This document shows positions 16,827-25,565 of a DNA stretch of 64,000 bases, piece by piece. The translations under genes and the position numbers were made by a program. Origin of the DNA: Tribonema minus. Lineage: Eukaryota > Sar > Xanthophyceae > Tribonematales > Tribonemataceae. The notes beneath the pieces were generated by a model. That model made no database searches, was not told where the DNA came from, and was given only the letters and a program-made list of their open reading frames with translations. The DNA lies in contig JAFCMP010000179.1 in the NCBI GenBank assembly GCA_017506865.1, positions 496,001 to 560,000 on the forward strand. The letters are read 5' to 3'. Position 1 is the first letter of the stretch. Each line of letters begins with the position of its first letter.

Positions 16827-17726
16827 CTACGCATAGCGCTTAGGCGCCTGCTTGGCCCTGCCTGACCGACGTGGCTTGGGCGTCGGAGACTTGGCCTTTT
16901 TAGGGGTGGGAGACTTCTTTTTGGGGGAAGGAGACTTCTTTTTGGGGGAAGGAGACTTCTTTTTGGGCGTAGGGGACTTATGCTTGACGGGGGACGCCTT
17001 CTTAGGGGATGCTTTCTTGGGGGAGCCTTTCTTGGGCGAAAGCAGCTTGGCTTTGGGAGACAAGACCCCTGCCTTGAAAGCCTCGTAGCGCTTGGCAGAC
17101 TTCGGTGACTTCCCAGGGGACTTGCACTTGCTGCTAAGTGGCATGGGGCCAGGCACTCGCCTGCGTTTCAGCAGAGGCTTCTTTTTAAGCTTCGCTCTGA
17201 ATGCAGCAATCTCAGCATTGCGTTTCTTGATGTTGGACTTGTTATTCTCCACAGACTCATCGTATATATCTCTGACCGTATTGTACAAGTTGGTACCCTT
17301 CTTGATTGGATGAAACTTGCCATCGTCGAGTTTCTCGACATATAGAGCATGCTTCACCGCATCGCGCCAGAGCTGCAGTTGCAGCGGCTCACACTTCTTG
17401 GCAGTCCGACTGGCCCGCTTTGACACGATCTTGTTCTTCGTGTTGCGTGTCAGATCAGATTTGGTGAGGCCACCAGAGGTGGTGATCCGGCGACCCTCCT
17501 CATCTTCCTTCTCGTTCATAACCTGAACGCGCAAGTGCGGGTCATGGTAACTCTCCAGTGTCTTGGTGGCCTGCTTGCGCGTGACTGGACGATCGAACTT
17601 GATATCCACCCACCCACCATCAATCTTGACGTCAAGGACGTCATCACACTTGGACTCGAGGAACCTCTTGCACAGAGCTGGGCTCCTGAGATTGTGCCTG
17701 AAAAGTGAGTGATGAGTGTCAGACAT
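16827..17726 (-). CDS. YABBY/HMG-like protein with SPKK tail, paralogue 2
   Basis: 299 residues from ATG 17726. It shares with paralogue 1 the RITTSGGLTKSDL segment and the core KCEPLQLQLWRDAVKHA..HPIKKGTNLYNTVRDIYD, then adds a ~110-residue tail made of S-P-K-K, T-P-K-K and S-P-x-P-K repeats from about residue 190 to the end. S/T-P-K-K repeats occur in histone H1 tails and sea urchin sperm histones, where they bind the DNA minor groove and are switched by phosphorylation. The protein is probably an abundant DNA-condensing protein. The tandem gene pair (75 bases apart, same strand) shows a duplication followed by gain of the tail. Confidence 0.78.
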   Translation of the reverse strand: MSDTHHSLFRHNLRSPALCKRFLESKCDDVLDVKIDGGWVDIKFDRPVTRKQATKTLESYHDPHLRVQVMNEKEDEEGRRITTSGGLTKSDLTRNTKNKIVSKRASRTAKKCEPLQLQLWRDAVKHALYVEKLDDGKFHPIKKGTNLYNTVRDIYDESVENNKSNIKKRNAEIAAFRAKLKKKPLLKRRRVPGPMPLSSKCKSPGKSPKSAKRYEAFKAGVLSPKAKLLSPKKGSPKKASPKKASPVKHKSPTPKKKSPSPKKKSPSPKKKSPTPKKAKSPTPKPRRSGRAKQAPKRYA

Positions 17727-17806
17727 AGTCACGGCAGTAACTGATGTTATTTTGCAAGAAGACATAGATTATTTTTAGCTGAGCGCATCAATTGGTGCAT
17801 TACAAG

Positions 17807-19336
17807 TCATGTGTGCATTATTGTTCGAGCAGCATTGGTACCTGCAGATCTGCACATCGGACACGTTTTGACTGCATTGACCGCAAACCACGTCATAAGA
17901 CACGACATGTGGAATGTGTGTTTACAGCACGTGGTGTAGGTGTCACCTGCCATGACCTCATAGCATATGGAGCATTCACATTGGCTCGCCTCTCCACACA
18001 CCACGAATAATCGCGGCCCGGTGCATATGATTTCAAATTTGCTGTTCCCTCTCTCTATATTCCGTAATAGTGTGGCAGCTCTTGGTATCAAGTTTTGTAC
18101 AGTAGTGTCACATGCCATTGAAACCTGTGTCATGGTCTCGATGACATGCCTCACAAGTACAAGATCTGAGGAGTTCCGCTCCATAACAGTACACAAAGCA
18201 GTGGCAGCGATGCGAGCAGATGCCTGAGTCAACCGCAGCAACTGCGCCATGACGTCAATTGCTGAAATCGAGGACCTTACACACTGCTTCTTGCATACTG
18301 TCCTGAGCATTGCCGCCACACTCATGAAACATGTTTCTCCGGCTGCTGTCACCCACATTTTGATGTCTTTCTGATTGGCTGCCACTGAAGGAATCTTTAT
18401 TTCTTTGCCTTGTGCGACGAAGCAAGTTGTTCTTCTCCCCAGCAAAGAGTTTAATAAGATCAGTGAGCATTCCCGTTCCTGCTGCTGGCCACCAGCCATC
18501 TGATGTTCAAGGGTGCGCACCAGTAGGTCCACCTCAGCGGCGCCCAGTGATTTGGTGAATCTATCAATGTCATTATCGCAGGCCCTGATCAGGCACGAGG
18601 CTGATGCCGCATATCTGCACTTGTCACCTGTGGCTCCTGCAACAAAGCATGCCAGCACTCTCACCAATACCGTTCGCGACCGTGTAAGGTTTCTGTACAA
18701 GTACCTACATGCCCTGTTAAGTCTCAGCATCTGCGCCAGTAATGTAATAAATGGGCCGCGGCAGGAGCAGTGGCCTATGACAGCCCTACTGAGGCCCATG
18801 TAATGATAAATCTCCAGCGTGCTGGACGGCTGATTGTGTGTAAACAGTTCCAGTATGGTGAACGCAGTGTCCACATCATGAGCACCCAGGCGGGGGTTGA
18901 GAACAATCTCCGTGAGCAGGACGTGCAGGTTCGCATCCATAGCGGCAGTGAGCCACCCCACTTTCTCTCCAAGTGCTGTCCGAATTGCAATCAGCACAGG
19001 CGTCAGCATGGATGGCCTACACTTACAGGCGTGCAGCGCGCCTGCAAATGCATAAAAGACATCACACCTCACCAAGCTCTCCCAGTCTCCTTCTGCGAGA
19101 CTGATAATGGTAGTCAAGTTTGTGCGCAGTACCTGTGTTGGCGCAGTCAAAGCACCTGCTAAGCCCAGTACTGCGGAGGAGCACTTGAGTTCTGCATTTG
19201 CACGCGCTGCGATCGGCAAAGCTGTCCTGTAAACTCTCTCCACTGCTTTCTGGTGTTCCACTGACACACAGTTGGCCGCCATGGACTCAGGGCAGCTTAC
19301 CTGTGCGTTCACACAATGTTGAGCATGTGACGTCAT
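17807..19336 (-). CDS. Helical-repeat protein with C-terminal RING-H2 finger
   Basis: 509 residues. The first ~440 are almost wholly helical with Leu/Ala spacing like ARM or HEAT repeats. Residues 455-495 form a RING-H2 finger: CSIC, then C-C-K-H-x-x-H-M-S-C and CPMC, giving the eight zinc ligands. RING proteins pass ubiquitin from an E2 enzyme to a target, and the helical array would be the target-binding part. No membrane helix is seen. The start may be the ATG at 19336 or the one at 19282 (MAANCVS). The helical repeat call is from composition; the RING is clear from the ligands. Confidence 0.82.
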   Translation of the reverse strand: MTSHAQHCVNAQVSCPESMAANCVSVEHQKAVERVYRTALPIAARANAELKCSSAVLGLAGALTAPTQVLRTNLTTIISLAEGDWESLVRCDVFYAFAGALHACKCRPSMLTPVLIAIRTALGEKVGWLTAAMDANLHVLLTEIVLNPRLGAHDVDTAFTILELFTHNQPSSTLEIYHYMGLSRAVIGHCSCRGPFITLLAQMLRLNRACRYLYRNLTRSRTVLVRVLACFVAGATGDKCRYAASASCLIRACDNDIDRFTKSLGAAEVDLLVRTLEHQMAGGQQQERECSLILLNSLLGRRTTCFVAQGKEIKIPSVAANQKDIKMWVTAAGETCFMSVAAMLRTVCKKQCVRSSISAIDVMAQLLRLTQASARIAATALCTVMERNSSDLVLVRHVIETMTQVSMACDTTVQNLIPRAATLLRNIERGNSKFEIICTGPRLFVVCGEASQCECSICYEVMAGDTYTTCCKHTFHMSCLMTWFAVNAVKTCPMCRSAGTNAARTIMHT

Positions 19337-19410
19337 GATGATGATTAGGTATTACATAAAATGAGCTGACTCTTAAGCGCGCGCTACTCAATTGCGGGAA
19401 TGTTCCACAA

Positions 19411-20088
19411 TCATTGGACCTTGTTGTACACCCATCGTGAGCCTTCTGTGTGGAGCAGTGGTGTCTTTGATGCATCGTCAATTAGCGAAGCACACACACC
19501 TGCCGGGCCCACCCCTGTGTTGGTACAGTGCAGGACAATGTCGTTGACCCCCCAAACAAGTGTCATCGGTATGCGCGCATAGTCCTGCGCTGAGAACCCG
19601 AGCGACGCGCTGCCCACCTTCGATCCGTTCAAGAACACGTCGGCGTCATTGTCGACCAAGATGTGAAGCGTTGCAGTGACTGGTGTTGTTGACATGATCT
19701 TGTACTGGGCTGCGAAGTCATATGTCCCGACAGCTGCACTGAACCTGGCATTTGGTGATGTCCATATCCACTTGGCTGTCTTGTCTTCAAAATTACTGGC
19801 AGCGCCCCATGGAACTATACCAAAGCCGCCCTGGTCCACCACAGGCGTACCTGTAGGCGGGTCAGAGAAGCGTTCGGTCACAGCAGGCTTCGATGGGGCA
19901 AACTCCGTGACTGAAGCGCTGTTCAGCGTAGCATTGCGCGAAACAGAGCTGCTTGCTGCCTTCTTCGGCTTGGCCATGACCACGTATAGAGCAAAGGCAA
20001 TCGCAGCAAGTAGGCATGCACCAACGACAACAGCAGATGTTTGCATGAGTCTTTGTGTAGTAGTAGTGAACATTATTTTTAGTGACAT
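19411..20088 (-). CDS. Single-pass membrane protein with a beta-sandwich ectodomain
   Basis: 225 residues. One hydrophobic helix at ~17-38 (SAVVVGACLLAAIAFALYVVMA) precedes a KPKK stop and a Ser/Thr/Pro-rich linker. From ~105 a beta-rich domain follows: KWIWTSPNARF, AQYKIMSTTPVTATLHILVDNDADVFLNGSKVG, then LVWGVNDIVLHCTNTG and a C-terminal RWVYNK. This resembles PA14/galactose-binding type folds with a D-N-D-A-x-V-x-L-N-G motif, seen in virion surface proteins of large algal viruses. Most likely a virion or surface protein. The ATG at 20073 (MFTTTT) is an alternative start. The first transposon lies just upstream of the start. Confidence 0.7.
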   Translation of the reverse strand: MSLKIMFTTTTQRLMQTSAVVVGACLLAAIAFALYVVMAKPKKAASSSVSRNATLNSASVTEFAPSKPAVTERFSDPPTGTPVVDQGGFGIVPWGAASNFEDKTAKWIWTSPNARFSAAVGTYDFAAQYKIMSTTPVTATLHILVDNDADVFLNGSKVGSASLGFSAQDYARIPMTLVWGVNDIVLHCTNTGVGPAGVCASLIDDASKTPLLHTEGSRWVYNKVQ

Positions 20089-20129
20089 ATGCTTTTTGAT
20101 TGGTCGCGCAAGAGTGCAGCTCTGCTTTC

Positions 20130-20229
20130 CATTAGTGTCAACTTAAGGCAAAATGGACTCATCGCCCTCTTCACTCCCGGCTCATTCCCAATATGCTCTT
20201 TGACCCCCCAAGGAATGGGTATGTGCAGC
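20130..20229 (-). other. Candidate guide-RNA region at the Fanzor 3' end
   Basis: The 100 bases between the Fanzor stop and the element end are identical in both copies (34900-34999), while the coding parts differ at scattered sites. TnpB and Fanzor guide RNAs usually come from this position, with the guide reading out of the element end into the flank. A 6-bp stem, CATTCC with GGAATG (20212-20217 with 20183-20188), is visible on the minus strand. No expression evidence is available, so this is an inference. Confidence 0.35.
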
Positions 20230-22509
20230 TCAATACTCTTCGTCTGATGACTCGACGTCTGTGTCGTATGCTGTATCCGCCTGCCTCCTCCGCCGCCTTG
20301 TAAAGTGAGCGAAAAACGTCTTCATGATACCAGCCACCCCGCCGTCATCTCGATCGAAAGTAGTGAGCGGGCAAAGGGTATTGTTACAAACCCTTATACG
20401 TCTGCCGCTCTCTTCTCTGTTCAAGTTTACCAACTCTTGCCCGCAAGGGCAGTACTTACTGGACCCCCGCTCATCCCCCATCACCACGCTGCACTCGCAA
20501 GCGCAGGCCCGGATGATCATCTTCCTCGGCACGCTGACGTGTCCCTTCTTCGCCTTGAAGGACCCGTTGCCGAACACTATGAGCCTCTTGTCCGCTCCCT
20601 GGAAACCAGAGAATACAACCTTCTTGATATGCTGCGCCTGGCTTTGCAGAGCACGGAAGCGCTCAAACGCCTTGACCTTCCGCACCTTCCGCAGCTTCTC
20701 CGCCCAGTACCCGTGTTCAACCCGCTTCCATGCTATGCAGTAGCGCACGAGCTCTGACACGTCCGAGGTCCGCTTGCGATATCTCCACACGGTGCGGAGT
20801 GCCGATGCGTACTTGGGCTGTTGAGCACGGACCACCGCCTCCTGGTGTGCTGTTTTCTTCCGCCCGGACAGCTTCTTTATCTCTTCCTCGGTGACGACGA
20901 CGTAGTTGAAAGCAGGCCGATGCTGTAGCGCTGCTGTAGGGTCCCAGTCTGCGCCGAGGGCGTATATGTTGCAGAGCGGCTTGCAGACGCCAGGATCTAC
21001 ACCTCCCAGCATGGCGTCGTCCAGCACAGTCCTATCTTCTCCGAAGATGATGCCGTGGTCATTGTAAACCCCCCTGCCCCGCCCGACGACGTCCATTATC
21101 CCCTCGTTCTTCGTCCTCAGCTTGTACCCCGCTTCGTGGAGGTACCTGAGGCCTGGAGGTCCAGGGTTAGTGCCATGTGAGGTCATGAGAGAGAGCTTGA
21201 TCTGATGTCCGTCAGTTTCGAATGTGGGTGCCAGCATCCATGGGCATTCTGTGACTTCGGGATTGGCGATCGCCTCCATCATGCTCCTTTCGCTGCTCCC
21301 TCTGGTAGAGCAACGGAGGCATCTGATGTTGGCCTTCTTGTTGTAAGGCGACATGAAAGACCTGTATCCCCACGGTCCCATCTCGATGTTGAGGGAAGGG
21401 AAGAGACCCTTCATGGTAGACTTGTCGATGCGGATGAACACCGCCCGCGGGTTCGCATAAGGCAAGGGGGCTACTATCTTTGGAGGCGCCTTTCGTCCGA
21501 ACTTGGTGTCTATGAACTTTTTCCTTCCCTGCTTACCCTGCTTCCCTGGGTGTAGAGTATTTGCCGCCCTGATGACCATCTCAAACCTTCTCCGCGGCTC
21601 GTCGATGTACTGCCTCTGCAGGTTGAACCAGTGACGTATTTGCTCAGTCACGCCGCCCACCGCCCTGGCTCTCTCGCAGAATGTGATTATGTCGAGCCTG
21701 TAGATGATGTCATCGAACCCCAGCCCTATGAGGGCGGCCACCACGTCCGCAGCGGATGAGGGGGCCCGTGACATGAAGGCAATGAGCTGCTGCACCTTGC
21801 CAGAAAATATCTTATCCGCCATGTCGCTGTGGTGGGGGCGTATCACATCTCTGAACACCCAGTTTGCAATGGCCTTGACGCGCTTCTGATAGTGCTCTTT
21901 CATCCGTGTCATGGTCGCAGTCCACAGTTTCTTGGCCTGGTCGTTCTTGATCTCGTTGGTGTGTGCAGGGGCTGGGAAGGAGGTGATCCCTGTAAGAGAC
22001 GTGAACTGGCTGAACTGTTGCGACAGGGGGTTAGAACGGGACGGGTAGCAGAAGGCGTCGAAACAGCTTCTGAAGAAGGATGCATCGATCGTACGCATGA
22101 CCTGTCCTTGCGCGTTCAGGCTCTGGGTGATGACGAACTGGCTGAACAGGGAAGCGTAAACCCTGAGCCTTGAGAAGTAGCTAGTCAGCTCAGATAGTTT
22201 GTCCAGTATGTCCGCCTTCTCTCTGACATCCGCTACAACGGCTTTGAGACCTATGGTCACCACTCTGTAGCGAACGTCGAGCTCCTTGCCCCTCTGGCGC
22301 TCAAAGGCTCGCAGGAACAGCTCCTCCTGGTCCTGGGATTCGCTGTACAGCTCTGCATTGTCACCTGTGGTCTTCTGGACCGCCCGTCTGCCAAAGGCAT
22401 TCAGAAGGCGGTTGCGGCAGTTGTCTACGGTGGTGTCATTCTTCCTTTGCTTGCGCGCAGCTGCTATCTCATCTTTAGTGAGAAGCTGCCGCTTTGGCTT
22501 TGGCGGCAT
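20230..22509 (-). CDS. Fanzor (eukaryotic TnpB homologue), copy 1
   Basis: 759 residues from ATG 22509 (MPPKPKRQ); upstream codons in the frame look like leader. The C-terminal RuvC-type nuclease is present: RuvC-I D505 in GVDPGVC, a candidate shifted catalytic Glu (E680, in GDERGSSKYCPCG beside the zinc knuckle), zinc ligands near C671, C687, C689, C708 and C713, and RuvC-III D721 in DRDDGG. Fanzors are RNA-guided DNA nucleases related to TnpB and occur in algal viruses. It is divided from the transposase by ~180 bases holding two copies of cacgaatctccggtaaataatt. The C-terminus is basic, then acidic (ESSDEEY). All catalytic residues look intact. Confidence 0.92.
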   Translation of the reverse strand: MPPKPKRQLLTKDEIAAARKQRKNDTTVDNCRNRLLNAFGRRAVQKTTGDNAELYSESQDQEELFLRAFERQRGKELDVRYRVVTIGLKAVVADVREKADILDKLSELTSYFSRLRVYASLFSQFVITQSLNAQGQVMRTIDASFFRSCFDAFCYPSRSNPLSQQFSQFTSLTGITSFPAPAHTNEIKNDQAKKLWTATMTRMKEHYQKRVKAIANWVFRDVIRPHHSDMADKIFSGKVQQLIAFMSRAPSSAADVVAALIGLGFDDIIYRLDIITFCERARAVGGVTEQIRHWFNLQRQYIDEPRRRFEMVIRAANTLHPGKQGKQGRKKFIDTKFGRKAPPKIVAPLPYANPRAVFIRIDKSTMKGLFPSLNIEMGPWGYRSFMSPYNKKANIRCLRCSTRGSSERSMMEAIANPEVTECPWMLAPTFETDGHQIKLSLMTSHGTNPGPPGLRYLHEAGYKLRTKNEGIMDVVGRGRGVYNDHGIIFGEDRTVLDDAMLGGVDPGVCKPLCNIYALGADWDPTAALQHRPAFNYVVVTEEEIKKLSGRKKTAHQEAVVRAQQPKYASALRTVWRYRKRTSDVSELVRYCIAWKRVEHGYWAEKLRKVRKVKAFERFRALQSQAQHIKKVVFSGFQGADKRLIVFGNGSFKAKKGHVSVPRKMIIRACACECSVVMGDERGSSKYCPCGQELVNLNREESGRRIRVCNNTLCPLTTFDRDDGGVAGIMKTFFAHFTRRRRRQADTAYDTDVESSDEEY

Positions 22510-22690
22510 GCACAAGAGGTTGTGATGGGTGTGGCTGTGACAGTGGAACAATACATTTAAGTGCACAGGCAGATTCAAAATTCACGAATCTCCGGTAAAT
22601 AATTGACCTTGAATCCCGAGATTGCGGCTGATCACGAATCTCCGGTAAATAATTCTTGAATCCTTGACCTTGACTTCAGAGTGGATGACG

Positions 22691-23641
22691 TTACCTGTTT
22701 CTGCCAGGCAGGAATCCGCCATGATCGAAATCTGCATCCAAGTATGAGGCTGGGTAGTGTAACCTCAAGACGCTTGCAAATCCTCTGAGCTTCAGCCCGA
22801 CCTCTGAGCAAGCCATCATCACCACAGTGACCTTCCTGACGGCGTCAACTGTGGTCAGGAAACCCTGTCCTGGCTCAGCACAGTGATTCATACATACTGT
22901 GTCGAACAGAACCCTGGCTTCGATTTCCTGCACATACCCCTCCGGACTTCTAGAGTGACTTTTCTCCAGGTTCAGTGTGCTCTTCAGGCGTTTGAAACTC
23001 AACTCCACTCTCCATCTCATCTGGTACAGCATCTTGACTTTCGAAACAGTTGATTCGAAATTTGTGGCGCATACGTATTTGACACCGTCAATGTAGTATT
23101 TGTACAGCCACATTGGTGTGATGATCCCATCAGCGATGAGCACTACCTTCCTGTACGTACATCCTTGCCTGAAGAAGAACTTGACAGATCTGCAAGCATT
23201 TTCCCTGACTCTAAAAACTGCTTTCAGACTCTTTCCGTTTGCACTACGCAGCATTGCAAGAGAGAAGTATCCCCTATCGAACAGCATGGTGTCACCCCTG
23301 GACAATCTATTCATGTGCTGCACCGCACATGCTCTTTCATTGAAGCTTTTTGAGGTGCACATGTCAAAGCAGGTGCGAGAGTCCACATCGAGCGCAGATG
23401 AGAGCAGCATTAGACGGCGAGCTTCCGTTCGGTTGGAGGTTGTCTTACATCCATAGCGAGCGAATGAGGGGTGCACCCGTACCTTTGAACCATCGATGGC
23501 GACAATTCTAGTGCCTTTGCTGCATGGTTTTTGTCGGCTGTAGTTGAGCTCCTTGAAGTAACCTGCAGGTATCTTCATACGTGCTTTGGACAAGGCCTGG
23601 TGCGTGTACTCAGCGTAGTCCCTCGGTAGCACATGCCTCAA
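22691..23641 (-). CDS. IS4-type DDE transposase, copy 1, N-terminus altered
   Basis: 316 codons as drawn, but the frame opens at a TTG; the first in-frame ATG is at 23578 (MKIPAGYF). The IS4 signature is intact: first Asp in VAIDGSKV, second Asp in MLFDRGYF, and Y-(2)-R-(3)-E-(6)-K in YQMRWRVELSFKRLK. Copy 2 has an ATG start upstream that reads into the same sequence. Copy 1 differs there by about 66 extra bases (near 23664-23735) that bring an in-frame TGA and remove the start. This copy may therefore make a shortened or no transposase and depend on copy 2. Confidence 0.85.
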   Translation of the reverse strand: MRHVLPRDYAEYTHQALSKARMKIPAGYFKELNYSRQKPCSKGTRIVAIDGSKVRVHPSFARYGCKTTSNRTEARRLMLLSSALDVDSRTCFDMCTSKSFNERACAVQHMNRLSRGDTMLFDRGYFSLAMLRSANGKSLKAVFRVRENACRSVKFFFRQGCTYRKVVLIADGIITPMWLYKYYIDGVKYVCATNFESTVSKVKMLYQMRWRVELSFKRLKSTLNLEKSHSRSPEGYVQEIEARVLFDTVCMNHCAEPGQGFLTTVDAVRKVTVVMMACSEVGLKLRGFASVLRLHYPASYLDADFDHGGFLPGRNR

Positions 23642-23824
23642 ACCTCTGTTGTCAATAAGATGAAATCAGATGAGAGAATATTGACCCCGTTGTGATCTTA
23701 CGAGATCGCTGTCGCCAGCTAGAGCGTTCAAATTCTGCATACAAAGATTTGAACATGTCTGCATCGTGATCAAGGCAATATATATTAAGTTGACAGACAC
23801 CTTAAGTTGACAGAAGTGCTGCTT

Positions 23825-24439
23825 TCAGCGGAAGTCATGCTCCGCTCTGATCAGGTTGTGACGATCCAGCATGCGTACCGCCAACATGACGCGTTTTCGA
23901 TCAGCATCTGTTATGTTGAGCGACTCTGGGTAGCGTGGCACCATGCCTGCTTTCCTGCCCTCCTTGGCTTTGTCATAATATCTGTACACCAGTGCCTGCC
24001 ATCGGCAGAAATTTGCTGTCTCTTCCACTGGCTTTGGAGGGCTGCCTATGAGATCATTCACAAAGGCTGCTACGTCCGAGATTGCTTCTCCCCCCTCGCA
24101 AGCCGCACAGTGGGCTTGTGTCATTTGCATGATCGCAATGATGGCTCTGTTGCAAACCACTGAGCCCTCTTCACACGTGTCCTGCACCCAGGCTGTACGA
24201 TTGATCGACGCAACGGCCCTGCAACCCTCTCCATCAGAAGATGGCATCAACTGCTCCACGCGCTCAGCGTCCACATAGCTGCTCAAGGCGCCTTTGATGA
24301 ACCCTAGAGATTTCCGGTACTCCTGTACCACCGCAGAGTTTTCGGACAGCTCCATCCTGTGGTAAGTTTGTTCTACTTTGCGTGCAAGCGACTGTATCGC
24401 ATTCCTTGCAGCTGTGCCATCTGCATCATCCTCCTCCAT
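23825..24439 (-). CDS. Helical protein of unknown function
   Basis: 204 residues, starting at ATG 24439 with an acidic MEEDDAD. Mostly helical, with a Cys-rich patch in the middle (QAHCAACEGGEA) and a basic C-terminal segment (DADRKRVMLAVRMLDRHNLIRAEHDF). No family recognised. The stop codon overlaps the target-site duplication of the first transposon, which landed exactly at the gene's 3' end without changing the last codon. Confidence 0.65.
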   Translation of the reverse strand: MEEDDADGTAARNAIQSLARKVEQTYHRMELSENSAVVQEYRKSLGFIKGALSSYVDAERVEQLMPSSDGEGCRAVASINRTAWVQDTCEEGSVVCNRAIIAIMQMTQAHCAACEGGEAISDVAAFVNDLIGSPPKPVEETANFCRWQALVYRYYDKAKEGRKAGMVPRYPESLNITDADRKRVMLAVRMLDRHNLIRAEHDFR

Positions 24440-24546
24440 GGAGCCGCTTCAGGTCTGAGGTAGTGACTGCTGTACACAATAGCTCAGGCGCCCGAATCTC
24501 CGCTTCTCGAATCCAATAATAATACACGCCGAATCTCACTTTCGAA

Positions 24547-25473
24547 TCACTCCTTGAATATTTCAGGCACAGCCTTGCCTTCTCTCTGCTGCTGATGGGC
24601 AAAGTCTTTGATTCGCGCCAGTCCTGCTGGCAATTCTTTACCGTTCTTCCGCGTCACAATTTCATGGTAGTACACAAGCAACATGTATATGCCCAGCACA
24701 AACTTGAAGGAGCCGGTGCCAGTCAAGGTCCCGAATATGCACCTCCACATGACCAGACTGTCCTCACGATCCAGAAGACGCCTGCCTACAATTGTCCACA
24801 CACTGATCATTTGTTTCTTTGTCAGCCTGTCGTACACTAGCTCTGGTGCGCATTCCATGGCCTTGGCCACCTCTGCTGCAACTTTTCGAATCTCCGCTGA
24901 CAGTTCGATCCCGTTCTTGGGTTCATGAAAGTATTGTAGAATTCGATAGTTTGCATTGCCGGCGCTGCTCTTGTCACGAATCTCACTCAATGAAACACTG
25001 GTGAGAAGCTCTTCTAAGCTATAGCTTGTACCCTCCTGCGACAACGGTTCCATCACTGACAGGAGCCTGCATATGCACACCTCAACAGGACTGCGGGGCG
25101 CTCTGTTCTGAATTGCAGAGTTGATGGCTTTTGTCAGCGCTTTCACGTGATTCGAATCTCCGCGCCTCGATTTGAACAGCGCCGCTGCAGCGTATTGTGC
25201 AGAAAGCATCTCACACAGCTCTAAGGAAGAGTCATCGCCTTTGACCTCACAAGCATTCAGAGTGAGCACGACCTTACCAAAGTCGTGCACAATTACGAAC
25301 GCACCAGTGCTTGGGTGTATGATCGTTTCGCACGCCACAGTAACTGTGGATCTGCATATAGTTTCGAACTGTGAGCCGGCAAGCGCTTCGTGAGAGAGCA
25401 GCTGCTCAGTCCCTTGCCATGATTCCAGCACAAGGTTGACAGATTTTTCCTGCAGGCACAGCGATGCGGCCAT
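24547..25473 (-). CDS. Unknown protein, 309 residues
   Basis: 309 residues from ATG 25473 (MAASLCLQEK). The frame is open back to 25626, but a TATA-like gtatataaaa at 25534-25543 lies ~61 bases upstream of this ATG and would be inside any longer version. The N-terminal third is beta-rich (LVLESWQGTEQLL, GAFVIVHDFGKVVLTLNA); the rest is helical with one hydrophobic segment (GSFKFVLGIYMLLVYYHEIV) near residue 270. Family not recognised. The coding DNA contains two copies of the CGAATCTCCG word found elsewhere in the window. It is divergent from the SET-like gene. Confidence 0.7.
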   Translation of the reverse strand: MAASLCLQEKSVNLVLESWQGTEQLLSHEALAGSQFETICRSTVTVACETIIHPSTGAFVIVHDFGKVVLTLNACEVKGDDSSLELCEMLSAQYAAAALFKSRRGDSNHVKALTKAINSAIQNRAPRSPVEVCICRLLSVMEPLSQEGTSYSLEELLTSVSLSEIRDKSSAGNANYRILQYFHEPKNGIELSAEIRKVAAEVAKAMECAPELVYDRLTKKQMISVWTIVGRRLLDREDSLVMWRCIFGTLTGTGSFKFVLGIYMLLVYYHEIVTRKNGKELPAGLARIKDFAHQQQREGKAVPEIFKE

Positions 25474-25529
25474 TTGTGCACACACAGCTTCTCCAATCAC
25501 AAGACAAAAAAACTGTGGCCAGCGCTCCG

Positions 25530-25562
25530 CGTGTTTTATATACCCACACCTTGTATATACAA
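25530..25562. promoter_or_regulatory. Shared divergent TATA region
   Basis: The stretch reads gtgttttatatacccacaccttgtatatac. A TATA box on the minus strand (25534-25543) would serve the gene starting at 25473, and ttatata/tgtatata on the plus strand would serve the gene starting at 25566. The two starts are only 92 bases apart. Confidence 0.45.
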
Positions 25563-25565
25563 AGC

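Larger units (their letters stand above)
20130..23818 (-). mobile_element. Fanzor plus IS4-type transposon, copy 1
   Basis: 3,689 bp. The left end begins CATTAGTGTCAACTTAAGG and the right end reads CACTTCTGTCAACTTAAGG on the other strand, an imperfect ~19-bp terminal inverted repeat. The element is flanked by a perfect 8-bp target duplication, ctgctttc at 20122-20129 and 23819-23826. Inside are a Fanzor gene (stop near the left end) and an IS4-type transposase, both on the minus strand. The right end repeats ttaagttgacag twice. The insertion sits next to the stop of the gene at 23825 and breaks no coding frame. Confidence 0.93.

Noticed and set aside
23664-23735. Spliceosomal intron in transposase copy 1 (gtaag..acag on the minus strand)
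   Set aside because: Removing it does not restore the frame of the following conserved sequence, so I treat it as an insertion or deletion difference.
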